NCBI GenBank assembly: GCA_009801015.1
Contig: VHZZ01001600.1
Span: 37,197 to 75,326, forward strand
Direction: 5' to 3'
Source of the DNA: Silene noctiflora
Taxonomy: Eukaryota; Streptophyta; Magnoliopsida; Caryophyllales; Caryophyllaceae
Length of the DNA: 38,130 nucleotides
In this document: piece after piece, positions 1 through 12,939 of the stretch
Numbering within the stretch: position 1 is the stretch's first letter
Layout: every line of letters begins with the position of its first letter
Translations under genes and position numbers: made by a program
The notes under the pieces: model-generated
Seen by the model: the letters and a program-made list of their open reading frames with translations, nothing else
Database searches by the model: none
Told to the model about the DNA's origin: nothing

Positions 1-953
1 AATTTCACCATACAAAGAGTTAAGACAACTCGAAATTCTGGAAGAAGGGGGAGAAAACTGAGACTTTTATACATACAAAGATGAGGAATGAGAAAAGGAA
101 GAGATTGGCGCAAGAATTAAGTGAAACGGACAAGTAACGAAGAATTTACGTCCGTCTTAAGCTTGAAGAAATGTGTTTTAATGGAGTTTGAAGGGAGAGT
201 TGTGTTTGCTGGAAATTAGAAGGGATGAAGAAGGGTTTAAGGTGGAACTTGGGGAAATAAGGGTTTTATATGGCCTTAAGGCATTTAGGCCCAACTACAC
301 AAGTTGAGTCGGAATGGTTCATTTATCGTCTCAATGCTAGTAGTAATATAATTAATATATTATAAGATTCTACGTTTTACGAAAATAATACTTAAAAATC
401 ATATTTGCCATAATTAATTATTAAAATAAATTAAAAATATAAATTAATTATTCTCGGGTGTTACATCTCGATCGAGTGACTAACCTAACTCTCAGATCAC
501 ACAAAAATGACGAGTATTACCGTCTTCCTCCCTTAATAAAAACTTGGTCCCGAAGTTTGCGCACACTACTCAAAACGACAACCCATATAAATCATGTCTC
601 GTATTCAATACTTACTCAAAATGCATAACTCAAAGATTCAACTCATATATACCAACTAACTCAAGTCATTGCCTTAAGACTCGTAATTTGGTCAATACTT
701 AACTCATAACACGGTCTAGTCGGTCTTAAAATGCGCATTATTACAGTTTTACCCTTTAATACGACTGTTGCATGCATAAACGATGTTACTGTACATTTGT
801 ACTACCATTCAACCAGATACATAATAACACCGAATATAACAAAGTTATAGAAATACAACAGTACAACAATAATACTGTCTAATAATCTATCTAATTTCAC
901 ATTTCATTTGACTATATATGTACATGATAGTTTGATCAGCAGCGGGTTTTATA
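1..953 (-). mobile_element. LTR-retrotransposon remnant, probably Gypsy (chromovirus) type, cut by the window edge
   Basis: Read on the minus strand, 538-560 resembles the 'ttcgggaccaagttt' end of chromovirus polyproteins. It is followed by a polypurine run (rc of 522-534, aagggaggaagac) and then taatactcg at 511-521, where an LTR would begin. A second LTR-like start, tgtaacacccgag, is the reverse complement of 453-465. The LTR body would run leftwards off the window. No intact polyprotein frame is visible to the right (560-950), which otherwise shows only AT-rich sequence and the 3' flank of the acyltransferase gene. The boundary between element and gene flank is not clear. Family assignment is from memory of typical junctions. 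Confidence 0.45.
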
Positions 954-3900
954 TTAAGCGTCCCACTTTATGTCGTCCTTGAAAGGACCTGAGTCGTGTA
1001 AGACCTTCATTACAAGCCTGACCTGTGACAATGACAATGTATCAGACTACCAGAAATCGGAAGACAAATTAACAAGACATCCTAAATGACTACATTTCCC
1101 AAGTAAATAATCGGAACTGTCACATTTTCATAAAGAAACAGTTCGAACTTAGAACCATAATGGTTGCAAACAGTAAAAACCACAAACCAACCCAATTCAA
1201 CAAGGAACCACACCCTTGGCCGCAGACAGATAAAACCAACACATAACAACCCATAATACGGGTCACACTCATGATAATCTTATCGGTCTCGTACGAAAAT
1301 CAGGCTCAGTTATAAATGCTTGTATTGTAATCGACTCCCTAGATTCTAGCACAGAACTTTTTTCAGAGGAAAAGAGGAAAAGTTTTCATGTCCACAAAAG
1401 CTAACAGTTTAAAGGATATTGTGCAGTTCTTCACAAGGAAGTGGTTTCCATAAAAGGCGATAATAAATACCTGATCCGCTTCTCGTGCTACGAAATTTTC
1501 TATAGCTTTGCCAAATTCTTCGTCGACAATGTAATGGTAGCTGTAAGTTGTCACGGGAAGGTAACCCCGCTGGATTTTGTGCTCCCCCTGAGCTCCTGCT
1601 TCTACTGTGTCCAAATTGTACTCTATTGCAGCTTCTATTGCCTACAATGACAAGTTAAGCATGCATTTTACCGAGTATATTGAGCCAATACAACAACTTT
1701 TAGATTTAGAACAAAGATAGCAAAATCATAAATGAATCTACAACATTATGTTACGCATTTTATATATGAAACATCTTGAATGACCTCTAATCCTGGGACA
1801 TTCCTTATGTTCAAAAAATAATTTCTAGCTTTTACGAGTTCCAGCTTCTATGCGGCTTTCCATTTTAAGCCAAAACAAGAGTTTTTTTATGCTTCTAGGG
1901 TACGCGGATATTTCATTTTAAGACAAAAACAGGTGTATGTTTCATAAAACAACGGAGACTGTCAGCTGCTTCTGAACGAGTTTGAGTCACAACATAGTAC
2001 ATGGCCGTACAAGTTTCAGACATTGTCAGGTGTCAAGATGTACACTAAAGAACATTAATCTAAGTGCCTAACGGAAAACAGGTCTCTATGTTATCTTGTC
2101 TTGAATATGGTTCTACAGATGCCAGACTAATTTTGAGCAAACCTGATAATAACAAGCTTCAAAGTGCAAACTTGGATAGTATGAATCTGGAAGACACCCC
2201 CACAAACGACCATATATCGTATCACCGCCAATAAAATTAAGGGCTCCAGCGACAAGTTCATCCTGATCTTCAGCAATCACTAACAAAACTTGATCTCCCA
2301 TCTTTGATGCCATGTTGTGAAAGAAATCTCGTGTCAAGTACGGAGTACCCCACCTACAAACCAAATACGACGTCGTTTAGCTCATAACTATGCCACTAAA
2401 GGTCAGATAAATGAAAGACATTGCTCATGTCAATAAAAAACTACAAGGGAATCCTGTGTTTGTTTAGAAGTAGGAGATCAACTCTACTTGTTGTCAGTGG
2501 TATTCCGGTAGAACTGATAAAAAGTATCCCAGTGATGAGCCTGCCACATTCAAATTCGAGTATAATTAGAATTCCATCCCTTAAAGTGACGCGAAAATAA
2601 ACAGAAAAATAGACCAAAAGCATAGCACAACATTACAATCCCCAAAAATAAATAAGGACATTATGCAGACTTCTTTTTTCACAAGAAAAAGGGAAGTTCC
2701 ATCTGTTCGGTTAAGGAGCAAAAGACTGTTAAATCAAAATGGCTGTTCTAGGATCCTGTTTTCACGTTCAGTTAACGATCAATAAAGAAAAGGCTTCTAT
2801 ATAATTGCAGGAGAAATGCCGCTTACAGTAAGGGCAAGAACATTTATCAAGGAACTGATAAGTCCCAGAAATGTAAGAGGAATATTTTTAAACATATCAT
2901 ACCATATCAATGTGGTGTTTCTTAGGAGCTGCGAACTGTTGCAAAGTTTTGTGTTTGACTGGAGTGGAAGTCCTATATGTTAACTCTTAAGAGTATGTGT
3001 TAGAGGAGGGAGCATGGTTTAATACTTCTGGGCAAAGTACAAAAGGTAACAAAACTGTATAACAAGCATGACGATAAATATTGCCCGTGACACCATATCA
3101 CAACCAGATTACCAAGGCTTTGATGGTTACCCCTGGCGTCACATGCACTTATTGTGCAACGACTGCGATCAGGCAAAGAAAATTGATTACAGAACCATGC
3201 CTCAAACCGAGATTCAATACCATGGTGGCAAAACATAGCACATAAAAAACAAAATTGATAACTGATAACACTGTTAGTACCTTAATCTCATATCCTCTAA
3301 GACGCTTCATGGTCAGGTTTTGAGTACCGATCTGTGTACGAAAGTAGCAAAAATTCAGAAATTTCCAATCCAATTCCGTCGTAGACAGTTGTTGAAATTA
3401 CCAGCTACTAATAAGTCACATCGAATGACCCCGCTGATCATCAGTCTTTCATTTAATAATTAAACAATCTGGACACAAAAAACTGAGCTCAGTCGAAGCT
3501 TGTTAAGATCAAATGATTAAGCATGCGATTTTTTACACGTTAGAGAAGCTCAACGCTCTAGTATAAGACGAAGGTAGAGAATGGGAAAGGTAAAGAGGCT
3601 AGGCTAGACTTCAGTGGTGAAGGAGCGCAATGCTCAACTTCAAAAGAAGGCAAAGGGGATCAGAGAGATACAGAGCGGATATTACAAGGATTAATATTCT
3701 AGATGACAGAATTAGTTACAACCAAGGAGTATTTAGAGATAGCAAACTAATACAGCAATAGAAGTTAGAGCAGCAACCAGAATAGTACAACACAATTTCT
3801 GACTTAAGACTCGTATATCACACGCTCAAAAGCATATCAAAGGCTGACCTTTTTGCGTTCTTGGCGAACATTTTTCCTCTTACTTTGCTTCATATCCATC

Positions 3901-6900
3901 AAGAAGTCATCAAAGCTGGAAAAGAAAAATATAGGAATATGAGTAATCTAAAGATCAAGTGGAGGAAAATGCACTTCAATTCCAGCGTATTATTGATAGT
4001 ATAAATAGGTAACAGCGTTTGAAAGTCCAGAATATTGTTGCCTTCCATCTTTTCCTAGGAACTACGTTTACTTCAGAATAATGCAAACCTTTCGTCCCTC
4101 ACACATCACTGGTATTAAAGGTCAACTTCATGAAGCCATTTCCTCCAATAGGATGCCAACTACCAGTTTATACTGCACTTACTTTTTGTAATTCCTATTT
4201 TTCCAGTGGTACTGCATGCCTATTCTCTGGAGGAAACCCTTCTCTTTCATTCCACGCCACTCGCTTTCAGTTGGAAATGTAACATGCAGTGACGAGACCT
4301 GGAGCTGGCACAAGACATATAAACCAACTTATTGTCCCTGTATCACACTGCAACTAATATCTTCAATGCTCTGAGTGAGTGATCTAAGGAAAAAGATGAA
4401 AGGAGACACGAGAAGTACGACTCCTACTATCAAATGATTGCAGTAGTGGTCGCGGATCAGAATAGTGTACTACGATGTAGTGACACCTTCAGTGTCACAG
4501 ATTACTGTGGAATGTATCAGTCTAGTGTCAGTTGTATAACTTGTATAAGCCTTGTTTTGGAATTCGAAGTTAAAGCAAGGTATTTTATGTGAGAAACAAA
4601 ATGCTTAAGGCAAGTTTAAAATTTCGACTTTTCTCATCTACGAACTTACGAAGTATATCTTTATTTTAAAAAAATTCTGTTCTTTGTTCCATTCCAATTA
4701 ATCACAAAGCATGTTGTAGATTATCCTCCATATTTAGTTAAAATCTCTTCTACGAGCATAAAGCAATTTATACATAAATCTGCTAATTAGGCTGCTGACT
4801 GATAAAGAGAAACGGTTGCAGGAAAGTATAGCACACTTAACAAACCAGTACCTTGATTGCCAGATCTTTCAGAGCTGTAACTATGATATCGGAAACCTCG
4901 TCTTTGCAGTTCATGTTTCGAAGTAAGATTCTTGGACCAGTTACAGGAGTAAATGGCACACAACTTTGTAACTTTGGATAATACCTTGCCCCATAATTAT
5001 AATAGGCATTGGCCCATGAATTATCAAAAACGAACTCTCCATATGAATGACTGCATCCAGTTTAAGTGCACAAGACAATGTAAGGTTAAATTTGCCAAAG
5101 AACGCACTTGAGACAACTAGTTTTATGTTAAAAACTGTATAAGCGCACCTTTTGAGATACAGAGGAACTACACCAATAACATTGTCCATTTCATCTTTTG
5201 CTATGATGTGCCTAGGTACCCATCCAGTTTCCTGAAGCAATTTCAGATAGAAAAGCCTAAGCGATCAAGGATATATACAAAACACAAGGGCAGAGCATTT
5301 ATACAATAAATGATACGGTGTACTAGGATCATTTTAATTAAACAATAACTAAGAAACTGGCATTCTCTCGGTTTATAAGAAGACTACTCGAGGAACTGAA
5401 AGACCTTCATAGCTCACATTGAAATGTAACATGTAGAGGTGCCAACAACGACAACAACATCAGAGCCTTAATCACAAAATGATTTGGGTTCGGCTGACAT
5501 GAATCATCCTTTAGAACCGTCCATGGGTGATGGCACACCTCAAAATACGAAAATATAGAAAAAGATAAGTGAAAAAAAAACAGGTTAAAATAAAAATTGT
5601 CCAGGCTAAAAAATTAGGAACATTTATACCATCCTACTGGAGTGCCATAGACAGCACCAGAATAACAGAAATTCATGTGACAACATAGATGATAATGTAT
5701 CCAAGCACGATTAATTGGAAGTAGCAAATATTACAATGTTCAGTTCCTAGAGGAGACTTATTTCTCAACATCCATGAAAGAAAATAATGGGAATATGGGA
5801 TGCAAATAATGCAATACAGTGTGAATTAACTACCACATCGCAAGTAGATGCATTGTGATTTGCAAGAGTTGTATATTGTACTTAAGTATTTTGGGAGCAC
5901 TAGAGTACAACACATAGTTGCTTCTTGGAAAACATCCATCCGATGAAGTATAATCAAGAATAACATGCATCACTTGTGAATTTGAATTCTTTTCATTTAC
6001 TTCATTTATAAGTTGCTGAGTTGCTCCCACCATCAATGCAAAAAATTAGTAGCAAGGTAAAGTAACATGTTTGTGATAAATCGTGATTCAGGCTATCTGC
6101 TTATCACTACATATAGAAATTGAAATATCGAAGAGCCATGGCCAAACCTTCACAGAGCAATTAGACTCCTCCAGGCTTGAAAGAAAAGCATGAGTCAGAA
6201 ACGGATTGAACTTATCAGCACCAACGGCATCTAAAGCGCATGCATCCCAAACATCAGATGGAACGTCTGAGATTGATGGAATAACTGTGAGTGAAACCTT
6301 CTTAGGCAAAAATGAAATAGCTTTGGGGCCCTGTCAACAATAAGAATATGAGACTCAAAATATAAGTGAATAAAATTTGTCTTCCTAAAGCTCGTCAAAC
6401 CTCATGAAACATAACAAATATTAATAACGAAACACCTCTAAGTCTGACTTTTTCAAAGGAAAGTCGCCCAGTGAAACTATTGATTCAGGCGGTTCCACAG
6501 TCTTCTTGGGTCCCCAAAATATTGCCTTGATTTTGGATTTGTATTTGTGATTCCATACAATATGTCGATACGGTACTTTCACCTGCATTCATATTAACGA
6601 CAGGATAAAACTGAGAAGATCTGGTGCAAAACAAAAGTGTAGTATAGAGATACTCAACAAAATGCCAACTGTAGTGAATATCGCTACTTTCAGTACCAAA
6701 CTATTTGTATCAGTTCCAACTATTGGATTCCAAAACACAGTGCGCCTTATGTAGCAAGTTAGCAACGTTTCAGAAGACAAGGAACGAAAAGAAGGAAGGC
6801 CCCCAAAGACCAAGGACAATATCATCAAGGTAGCATGCACACGTTTTGAGGGGAAAAAGAACTCGGAAAATGATAAGAGAGATGAGGGTTGACTGCAAGA

Positions 6901-8074
6901 AACAGTCAGGGTGTAAACTGTAAGTGAGTGTGAGCTAGTGATTGAGGTAGAGTTAAGCAACAGTGGAGTATATGAGTCACACTACAGAAATGTGAACAAT
7001 TTTCGATTACTGGGGAAGGAAATGAAGGAAACTTGTTAGGCAAATTAACATGAAATTTGCCAAAATCATCGTCAAGTTTAATTTGTGGTTCGAACCAACC
7101 TTCCTATGAGAATCCACAAATAATAACTTGTTACCCTCCCCGGATTCTATTGATGTTCGCATCACACACAGACGACACAGTGCTTTATTATGAATTTTAA
7201 TTTAACAAATTATTTTTGGATGATAGCGTGAAACAGTGACTAAAATGCATCAACCAGTTATACAAAACAACATTACCATAATGACTGAAAGTGCAAAAGA
7301 CTTCCACATATGGCCACATAAGGGTGTCGGATGTACGTTATTGAAAATAGAGAGGCCATTGGTCATGACGGCATTGCATTGACAAACTACTTTACATAAT
7401 ATACAGTGTTATAAACCATTTTGACAAGACCACCAGCATCACCCAATCCCCCTATAAACTAAAACATGGATTTCCTGTAATTAAACTAGCACGCATTCGG
7501 AATACTTGAATTCATCACGGAATCCATCGTTTGTCCCAGTCTGCCAATCAAACATTCAATCAAATTCAGCCCTCCATGCATCAACCCCAATTCTTAGAAA
7601 CAAAAACCAAGAGCGCAAGCCCACCATCCATCAGTCTAACTCTAAACCTCCAAACCCACATACATGTGCCCACTCCTCAACAACTGTCCACTAGAACAAC
7701 CAGAAAAAGATCAAATCCTTGAAAAAGTCGATAAAAAATGGCGCGGCCAGGAAATAACCAGTTGATCGGTAATATTAAAGGTCCAACCACTCAATTACTG
7801 ACTGGTAACTGGTAAGGTAAGACCACCGACATATGTGATGGATACAAAATCACACAGAATTTTGCTAACCAAACAACGGAAATTGTGCAATCCCTTAATC
7901 ACCCTTTCATTTCCCTCTAAAACCCGCCATCGAAACAAAGACCTTAGTAGCAGAATAATGAAAGCAGCAGGATAAGGGTAGAGTGGAACAGCATACCAGA
8001 AAAGATGCAGAATTACCCAGAAATGGAGAAGACTGAATAAGGTCAGGTGGGCAGTAGCTGCAGACTACTGCCAT
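954..8074 (-). CDS. FemAB/GNAT-like N-acyltransferase (peptidogalycan biosynthesis/recognition family), 12 exons
   Basis: Exons in coding order: 7997-8074, 6436-6582, 6148-6330, 5149-5231, 4852-5050, 4183-4298, 3849-3915, 3281-3331, 2488-2540, 2143-2353, 1471-1641, 954-1022. All junctions are GT-AG and phases fit, giving 1428 nt and 475 residues. The start is the first ATG of the frame. The N-terminal 26 residues hold one acidic residue and many Ser, so a plastid transit peptide is possible (inference). Recognisable blocks are NPFLTHAFLSSLEES (exon 3), ETGWVPRHIIAKDE (exon 4), SYGEFVFDNSWANAYYNYG (exon 5), QRIGMQYHWKNRNY (exon 6), MDMKQSKRKNVRQERKK (exon 7), WGTPYLTRDFF (exon 10) and VEAGAQGEHKIQRGYLP (exon 11). 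These match, from memory, the Arabidopsis At2g23390-type FemAB_like (PF04339) protein. Family members have an acyl-CoA N-acyltransferase fold; the plant substrate is unknown to me. Fold confidence is high, function low. Confidence 0.88.
5441..5545 (+). repeat. Dispersed SINE-like repeat with CAAAATGATTTGGG core, copy 1
   Basis: Inside the acyltransferase intron 5232-6147. The stretch runs from a caacaacgacaacaacat repeat through agagccttaatcacaaaa, gatttgggttcggctgac, and on to an A-rich end. This core is a very widespread plant interspersed sequence seen near SINE/LINE tails (recalled). A second, inverted copy lies at 33000-33045. Element ends are approximate. Confidence 0.6.
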
Positions 8075-9474
8075 CTCTACTACCTGCAATTAACTTAGTT
8101 ACTCAACTAATCAAGGAACAAACAAATTACATCAAAAGTTGTGGATTAACTTCGCATGTGGCAATCTTTTGTGCCATACCCTTCATGTTTCTATTGAACG
8201 CTAGCTTACAACCACGGGAATATATAAATAATATACGATATATAAATAACGTAATTTATTTTCGCAGTATATATTTTATACGTTTTAATATTTTTTGTCT
8301 AAAACTTTCCATTTCATTACCCTTGACAAAAAAAAAAAAAAACATTAAAATAAATTCTCTCTATCTTCTCTCTTTTGTTTCAACCCTAACTCTCTTTATT
8401 TCCATCAAATTATTCAATTAAGAATGGTTACTAAAATATAAAACAACTATTTAATTCACTAATCAATTATTTATAATCTAGCGAGAAGGGGAGGACGAGA
8501 GGCAGCGAGAGGGGATATCCTGTGGTAGTCGGTGAATAGCCACTAATACGGCGAAGGTGGACAACGATTTCTGCTGGCCAGCGAGTGTTGGTGGTAGTCA
8601 GCGCAGGTGGCCGGTGGTTGTGTTGTAGGTTGTTTTAGTTTTTAAATTTTTTTTGTTCTTTTGTACTGTACGTATTCCATAGTACATGAACAATTGCAAG
8701 TACATGATTATTTTCGTTTTCAAAATAATTTATCAATGTAGTACATGATTAACATGAAATTTATTTATTTTTGACATTGATTAGGAGGTTTGAGATCACA
8801 GAGAATACATTAGATAGAAGTTAGAGAGGGAAAACGGATGGATAAATGAAAGGGGTATAATTGCCAAGAGTGTATTGAGATGAGTAAAATTTGTATTGCG
8901 AAAATCTCATTAAATAATAAAATAATTATTAATATTACATATGATTTAATTTTTATAAGTATTTTTTTTTCAACTGAAAAATGATAAAATGAAAAACACC
9001 ATAAACTTTTTTCCAACCAGTATTCTGACACTGACCCGACCGACCGACCCGTTTGTCAGGTCTACTTCTCCCTTTTATTTGACCTTTTTCATCCATGGTA
9101 GGTTCTTGTATGAAAGTATGAAAGTATACTAAGTATCTACTTCTGCTTATAAGATTTGCATTTGCATACGGCCAGCTTGCGTGTTTCACTTGGTGCTTGA
9201 TCAGGCAGTTGTGTCTGTTGATCAGCCATGTTAGATGGTGCTGACACAGGCAATCTTACCATTTCAGAACAGCAACAGATTCTCTTGACACAGTTAGAAA
9301 TGTTGGTCAACAGTGTTTTGTGGCCCTATCATAATGGCCGATTGAGGCAGATGCACCACATACTACCACAAATCTGATGCATTATATTACACAATCATGT
9401 AGATTTTGAATAGAGTATCTAACATAAAACTCCTCTAAAATGTACTCCTAAACTGGTTCACAGACAGTTCGTCT
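8075..9474. other. Intergenic spacer between the two minus-strand genes
   Basis: The upstream flank of the acyltransferase gene and downstream flank of the reductase. It holds a poly(A) run near 8329, a GC-richer purine/GGTGG-rich patch at 8480-8640 within AT-rich DNA, repeated agtacatgatta phrases near 8680-8760, and a cgacc-rich spot at 9035-9052. No credible coding region was seen. The leader of the acyltransferase gene must begin here, but no clear TATA box or start could be picked. Confidence 0.5.
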
Positions 9475-12400
9475 TTACACGGTGAGAGATGCACCATTGT
9501 CTGCAGCTGATAGATTGAGTATCAAGGTTGCTGCCCTTGGAGCCCTGCATGAAAGAAAGGAGTTCTTTCAATAATCATGTTTGGGGAAGTAATTGGTTAC
9601 ACTTCTTTTTATTAGAACGCTGTTTTTCACAATGGGTGATTTGATAACAGGCCTCATTTTGCTATTAACATAGTGGCGAGGCTCTGTACGTCACACTCCA
9701 CCTTACCGCCACAACTGGCAAGAAGCTTTGAAGCACTCATGATAAGTACACAAGGATTTTCAAAGAAATATAAAGACAAGAAAGGGACTACTGGCACTTT
9801 AAAATGTTGTGTACTCCCATGAATTGGGGGAGCCCCATCATGTATGAGCCCGACTTGTGGTTTGTGCTTGCACCAAGAGGCATGTGGAGTCACGATAATA
9901 TATTTGTCACAAAAATAGTTCGTGACAATTATTTATCTTTTTACGAAATTAATATTGGAAGAACAAACTATGCAATTTTGATGTTTTAAGGGATCCAAAC
10001 TTGGGTCAGTAGAACCACCTTTCATGCCTTCGTTTTTCATTTTTAGTCAGCCTCATATGATACTCCATATGTGTTCATGCCTTGAGGTAGCGGTGGCAAT
10101 CAGGTTCTTTGGTTCAGTTACAGATTGGGTCATATTGGGTTCAGGTTTTACCGGGTCAATATTATCTTTCGAATAGAGTTGGGTTCATGTCAGGCCAACT
10201 CCAGGTGGGTTTATAATTGGGTGACAGGCCATGTCCGGGTCAGATCGGTTCATTATCAGGTTAGCTTATTAGCATATTTTTTTTATCTTATATCTTCTTC
10301 AAGTTTCGATCGATTATGACAACTAAGAATTGCTTGCTAGTTGCACAATTAAGGAGAAAGCACAATACCACTGATCAGGAGTCGGGTAGACATTGGCTGA
10401 ACTGCCAAAGCATGACTCAAGCATCTCCGTATGTATAACTCCAGGACTAAGAGCGACTATTGCCACACCACCACTAAGCTCCTTAGCTACTGATCTCGTC
10501 AAACCTTCAACGGCCCATTTTGATGCACAATATGGAGCAACCTACCAGAAATAGTATAAACAAAGCCGAGATTTGATTCTGTAAGCAAACACTTGCAGAA
10601 TGCAGACACAGAGAAAACTATTCTTCTAAATCTCGCAATCTACAACGACTAAACTTCTACTTCTAGTGTCACACTAACACAGATATCTGTCCGTAGGGGA
10701 TTTAATAAAATCATAGAATTAGCATGAATCATGACTTTCCATTTGCATTTACTTTGGTTTACTCGAGGCTGGCATTACACCAAGAATCTCAAATCCTTTA
10801 AGCAACTTAGTAGGCTAATGCTAAGTCAATAAGTCACTTTCCTTGAGCCCTCATTTCAGCCTAGATTGAAAATCATGTCAATCAATGAGTGAGTGACAGA
10901 GTGACAATGACAAAATGAGTTAGTATGTACATTCTTCTGTCCGTAAAAATGGCAGAGAACAATCTGCTAGAGGATAACCAAGCTGAATCTAGCTATACTG
11001 ATATACAGCCTCAATTGAGCTTAACCACATTCCATCAGAACTTTGATGCAAAAATCCCCAAAATCTAATTCACGAAACATCCATTTGGATAGTGTCAAAA
11101 CATGACGTGGTTGTAATAATACATTTCCTGGTTCCGGGAAAGTCTTTACCAACCACCAATACAACTGTAAAAAATGCTCAACACAAGTCCTTAATATACT
11201 GGTTCATTTTAGCCAGCCCATTCAACTTCTTAAGTTTCTTTTCCAAATGGTGTGAGCTGTCTCAAAATTGAAGTTGAATGACTAAAAGAGAAATAAATAA
11301 ATTATAATGTCCATTTTGACAAATAACTAGGGTAAATATAGCCCACAAATTAACTTTGAGCACAATATGAACATCATAATTCTCTTTACCTGTGCAGCAG
11401 CCGATCGACCCCAACCAGATGACATATTGACAATCATTCCATGCTTTCTCTCAATCATAAGAGGGATGAAGTGACGGAGCATGTTTGCAACCCCCTTCAC
11501 ATTAGTATCGATGACATTATCGAAATCTTCTGCTGGAACCTCCCAAATAGCATTGTTTTTATTAATAGTACCTGCATTATTTACTGCAAGCAAAAAACAG
11601 TACTAAGTAAGAACATTTCGTAGAAATTATAAAATGATGAGCAATGGAGAACATGGTACAGAATTTCATACTGACGTTACAATATCTTCAGTCATTTAAT
11701 GCTGTCTAAAAAATGCAGTATTTCAGCCAGGGCAAACAATACTTAAAATATCACCCATCCTTTCCCAATATATGTTCATGATGAAACATTGAAACCTATA
11801 CCCCTGACTCCCTGTGCATCAACAGCAAGTAATTGTTCATGATGGACACAGAAGAATTATCGGACATTCTGGAACTTGACATGGTGGAGGAAGATGTTGA
11901 GGAAAGGGACACAAAGTTAGCCTAAATCTCCATATATACTGGTTGGACAGGCTCATCCTCAAACCATGGCGGTTAGGGACATCCACAAAAGTAAGCCCTA
12001 AGTATCCTGATTGGCCATGGAAGCACCGAAACTTAATAATCAAACCCTGGATAAGAAGCCAGGGTGTCAATTCAAAACCATACCAAATTTTATAATCGGT
12101 GGCAAATGGAATCAATCTATCACGCAATCAAGTTAATACAACATTTCTTCCCCGTCTCTTCCTCTATACTCCATATATTCTACCTACGTACATTCGACAA
12201 TTCACAGTTCGTATTTGAGAGATTCTTGTGCATTACCCTCTCCCTGATTCATCGCGATGAATTCACCAATTGATCTTTAGCATTCAGCCAACTCCCTGAT
12301 TGTAGCTTTTTCCAGGAATATATCAAAATATTTTCAGCTACTGATGCCCAATACACTCAATCTTTCACACTCCCCAATTTTCGACACGATATTCATCTAT

Positions 12401-12848
12401 TCTAGCATTTATGTATTCAAACAAAATGAAGAAAAGATGATTACCGATAATGTCAGGAATCCGCTTCTTCTCAACCAAGCCCTTAGCCAATTCTTCCACA
12501 CTCGCATTCAATTTCTACAAAAACAATAAACCTCAAACCCTAATTACCAATTCACGAAATAAACAGGTAACAAAACATCATATAATATGAATTCTACCAT
12601 ACCACATCGGCATTAAAGAGAAGATGAGGAGAATCGGACGAAGAAGAAGATGAAAGATTGAGATCGGACAGAAGAGAATCGAGTTTATCTTGAGAGCGAC
12701 CGCAACCGACAACGCGGTGACCTCGTTTCGCCATTTCCAGAGCTAAAGCTCGACCTAGACCTCGGGTTACGCCTGTGATTAAGACTGTTCTTTGGCCTCC
12801 TATTGCTGCTGTTGCAGCAGCCATGGCGTTCGTCGCCATTGTCGGCAT
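9475..12848 (-). CDS. Short-chain dehydrogenase/reductase, probable NADPH-dependent pterin aldehyde reductase, 5 exons
   Basis: Exons in coding order: 12603-12848, 12445-12514, 11390-11583, 10369-10541, 9475-9544. They sum to 753 nt and 250 residues with GT-AG junctions and consistent phases. This is a classical SDR: cofactor motif TGVTRGLG (25-32), NNAG (107-110), active-site Asn133, Ser161, and Tyr174/Lys178 in YCASK. The C-terminus is short and ends ADNGASLTV. Internal blocks INKNNAIWEV and MSSGWGRSAAA resemble, from memory, the product of Arabidopsis At1g10310, which reduces pterin-6-aldehyde to 6-hydroxymethylpterin in cytosolic folate salvage. The basic residues after the glycine motif agree with NADPH preference (inference). 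The ATG at 12846-12848 is the first of three nearby in-frame ATGs (codons 1, 4, 9); a later start would only trim the tail. It is divergent from MTR4, with about 2 kb between the two starts. Confidence 0.92.
10088..10320 (+). repeat. Probable hAT-type MITE fragment in the last reductase intron
   Basis: Begins tagcggtggcaatcagg, resembling the common plant hAT-type terminus taggggtggcaat, followed by several gggtca/gggttca/caggt phrases. It sits in the intron 9545-10368. No matching right end was found, so the right boundary is a guess and the element may be truncated. Confidence 0.4.
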
Positions 12849-12939
12849 TTCAGAAGTATCTGGTGTATACTGCGTTTCTTTTTGACAGAACGCAGCACGT
12901 AGTCAGTCATGTAAAGGTCGGTAGTCGTAAGCTCGAGAC

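Noticed and set aside
2903-2935. 33-nt in-phase segment flanked by AG and GT in the acyltransferase intron 2541-3280
   Set aside because: It could be spliced in without breaking the frame, but the peptide (FAAPKKHHIDM) interrupts a block that reads smoothly from IK to AHHWDTFY without it.
6589-6960. Minus-strand open frame of 123 codons
   Set aside because: Lies wholly inside intron 1 of the acyltransferase gene, ends just before its exon 2 and shows no recognisable domain; splicing of exon 1 to exon 2 explains the region better.
8047-8421. Plus-strand open frame of 124 codons
   Set aside because: It is antisense to exon 1 of the acyltransferase gene and its AT-rich flank; low-complexity Lys/Leu/Ile content, no recognisable domain.
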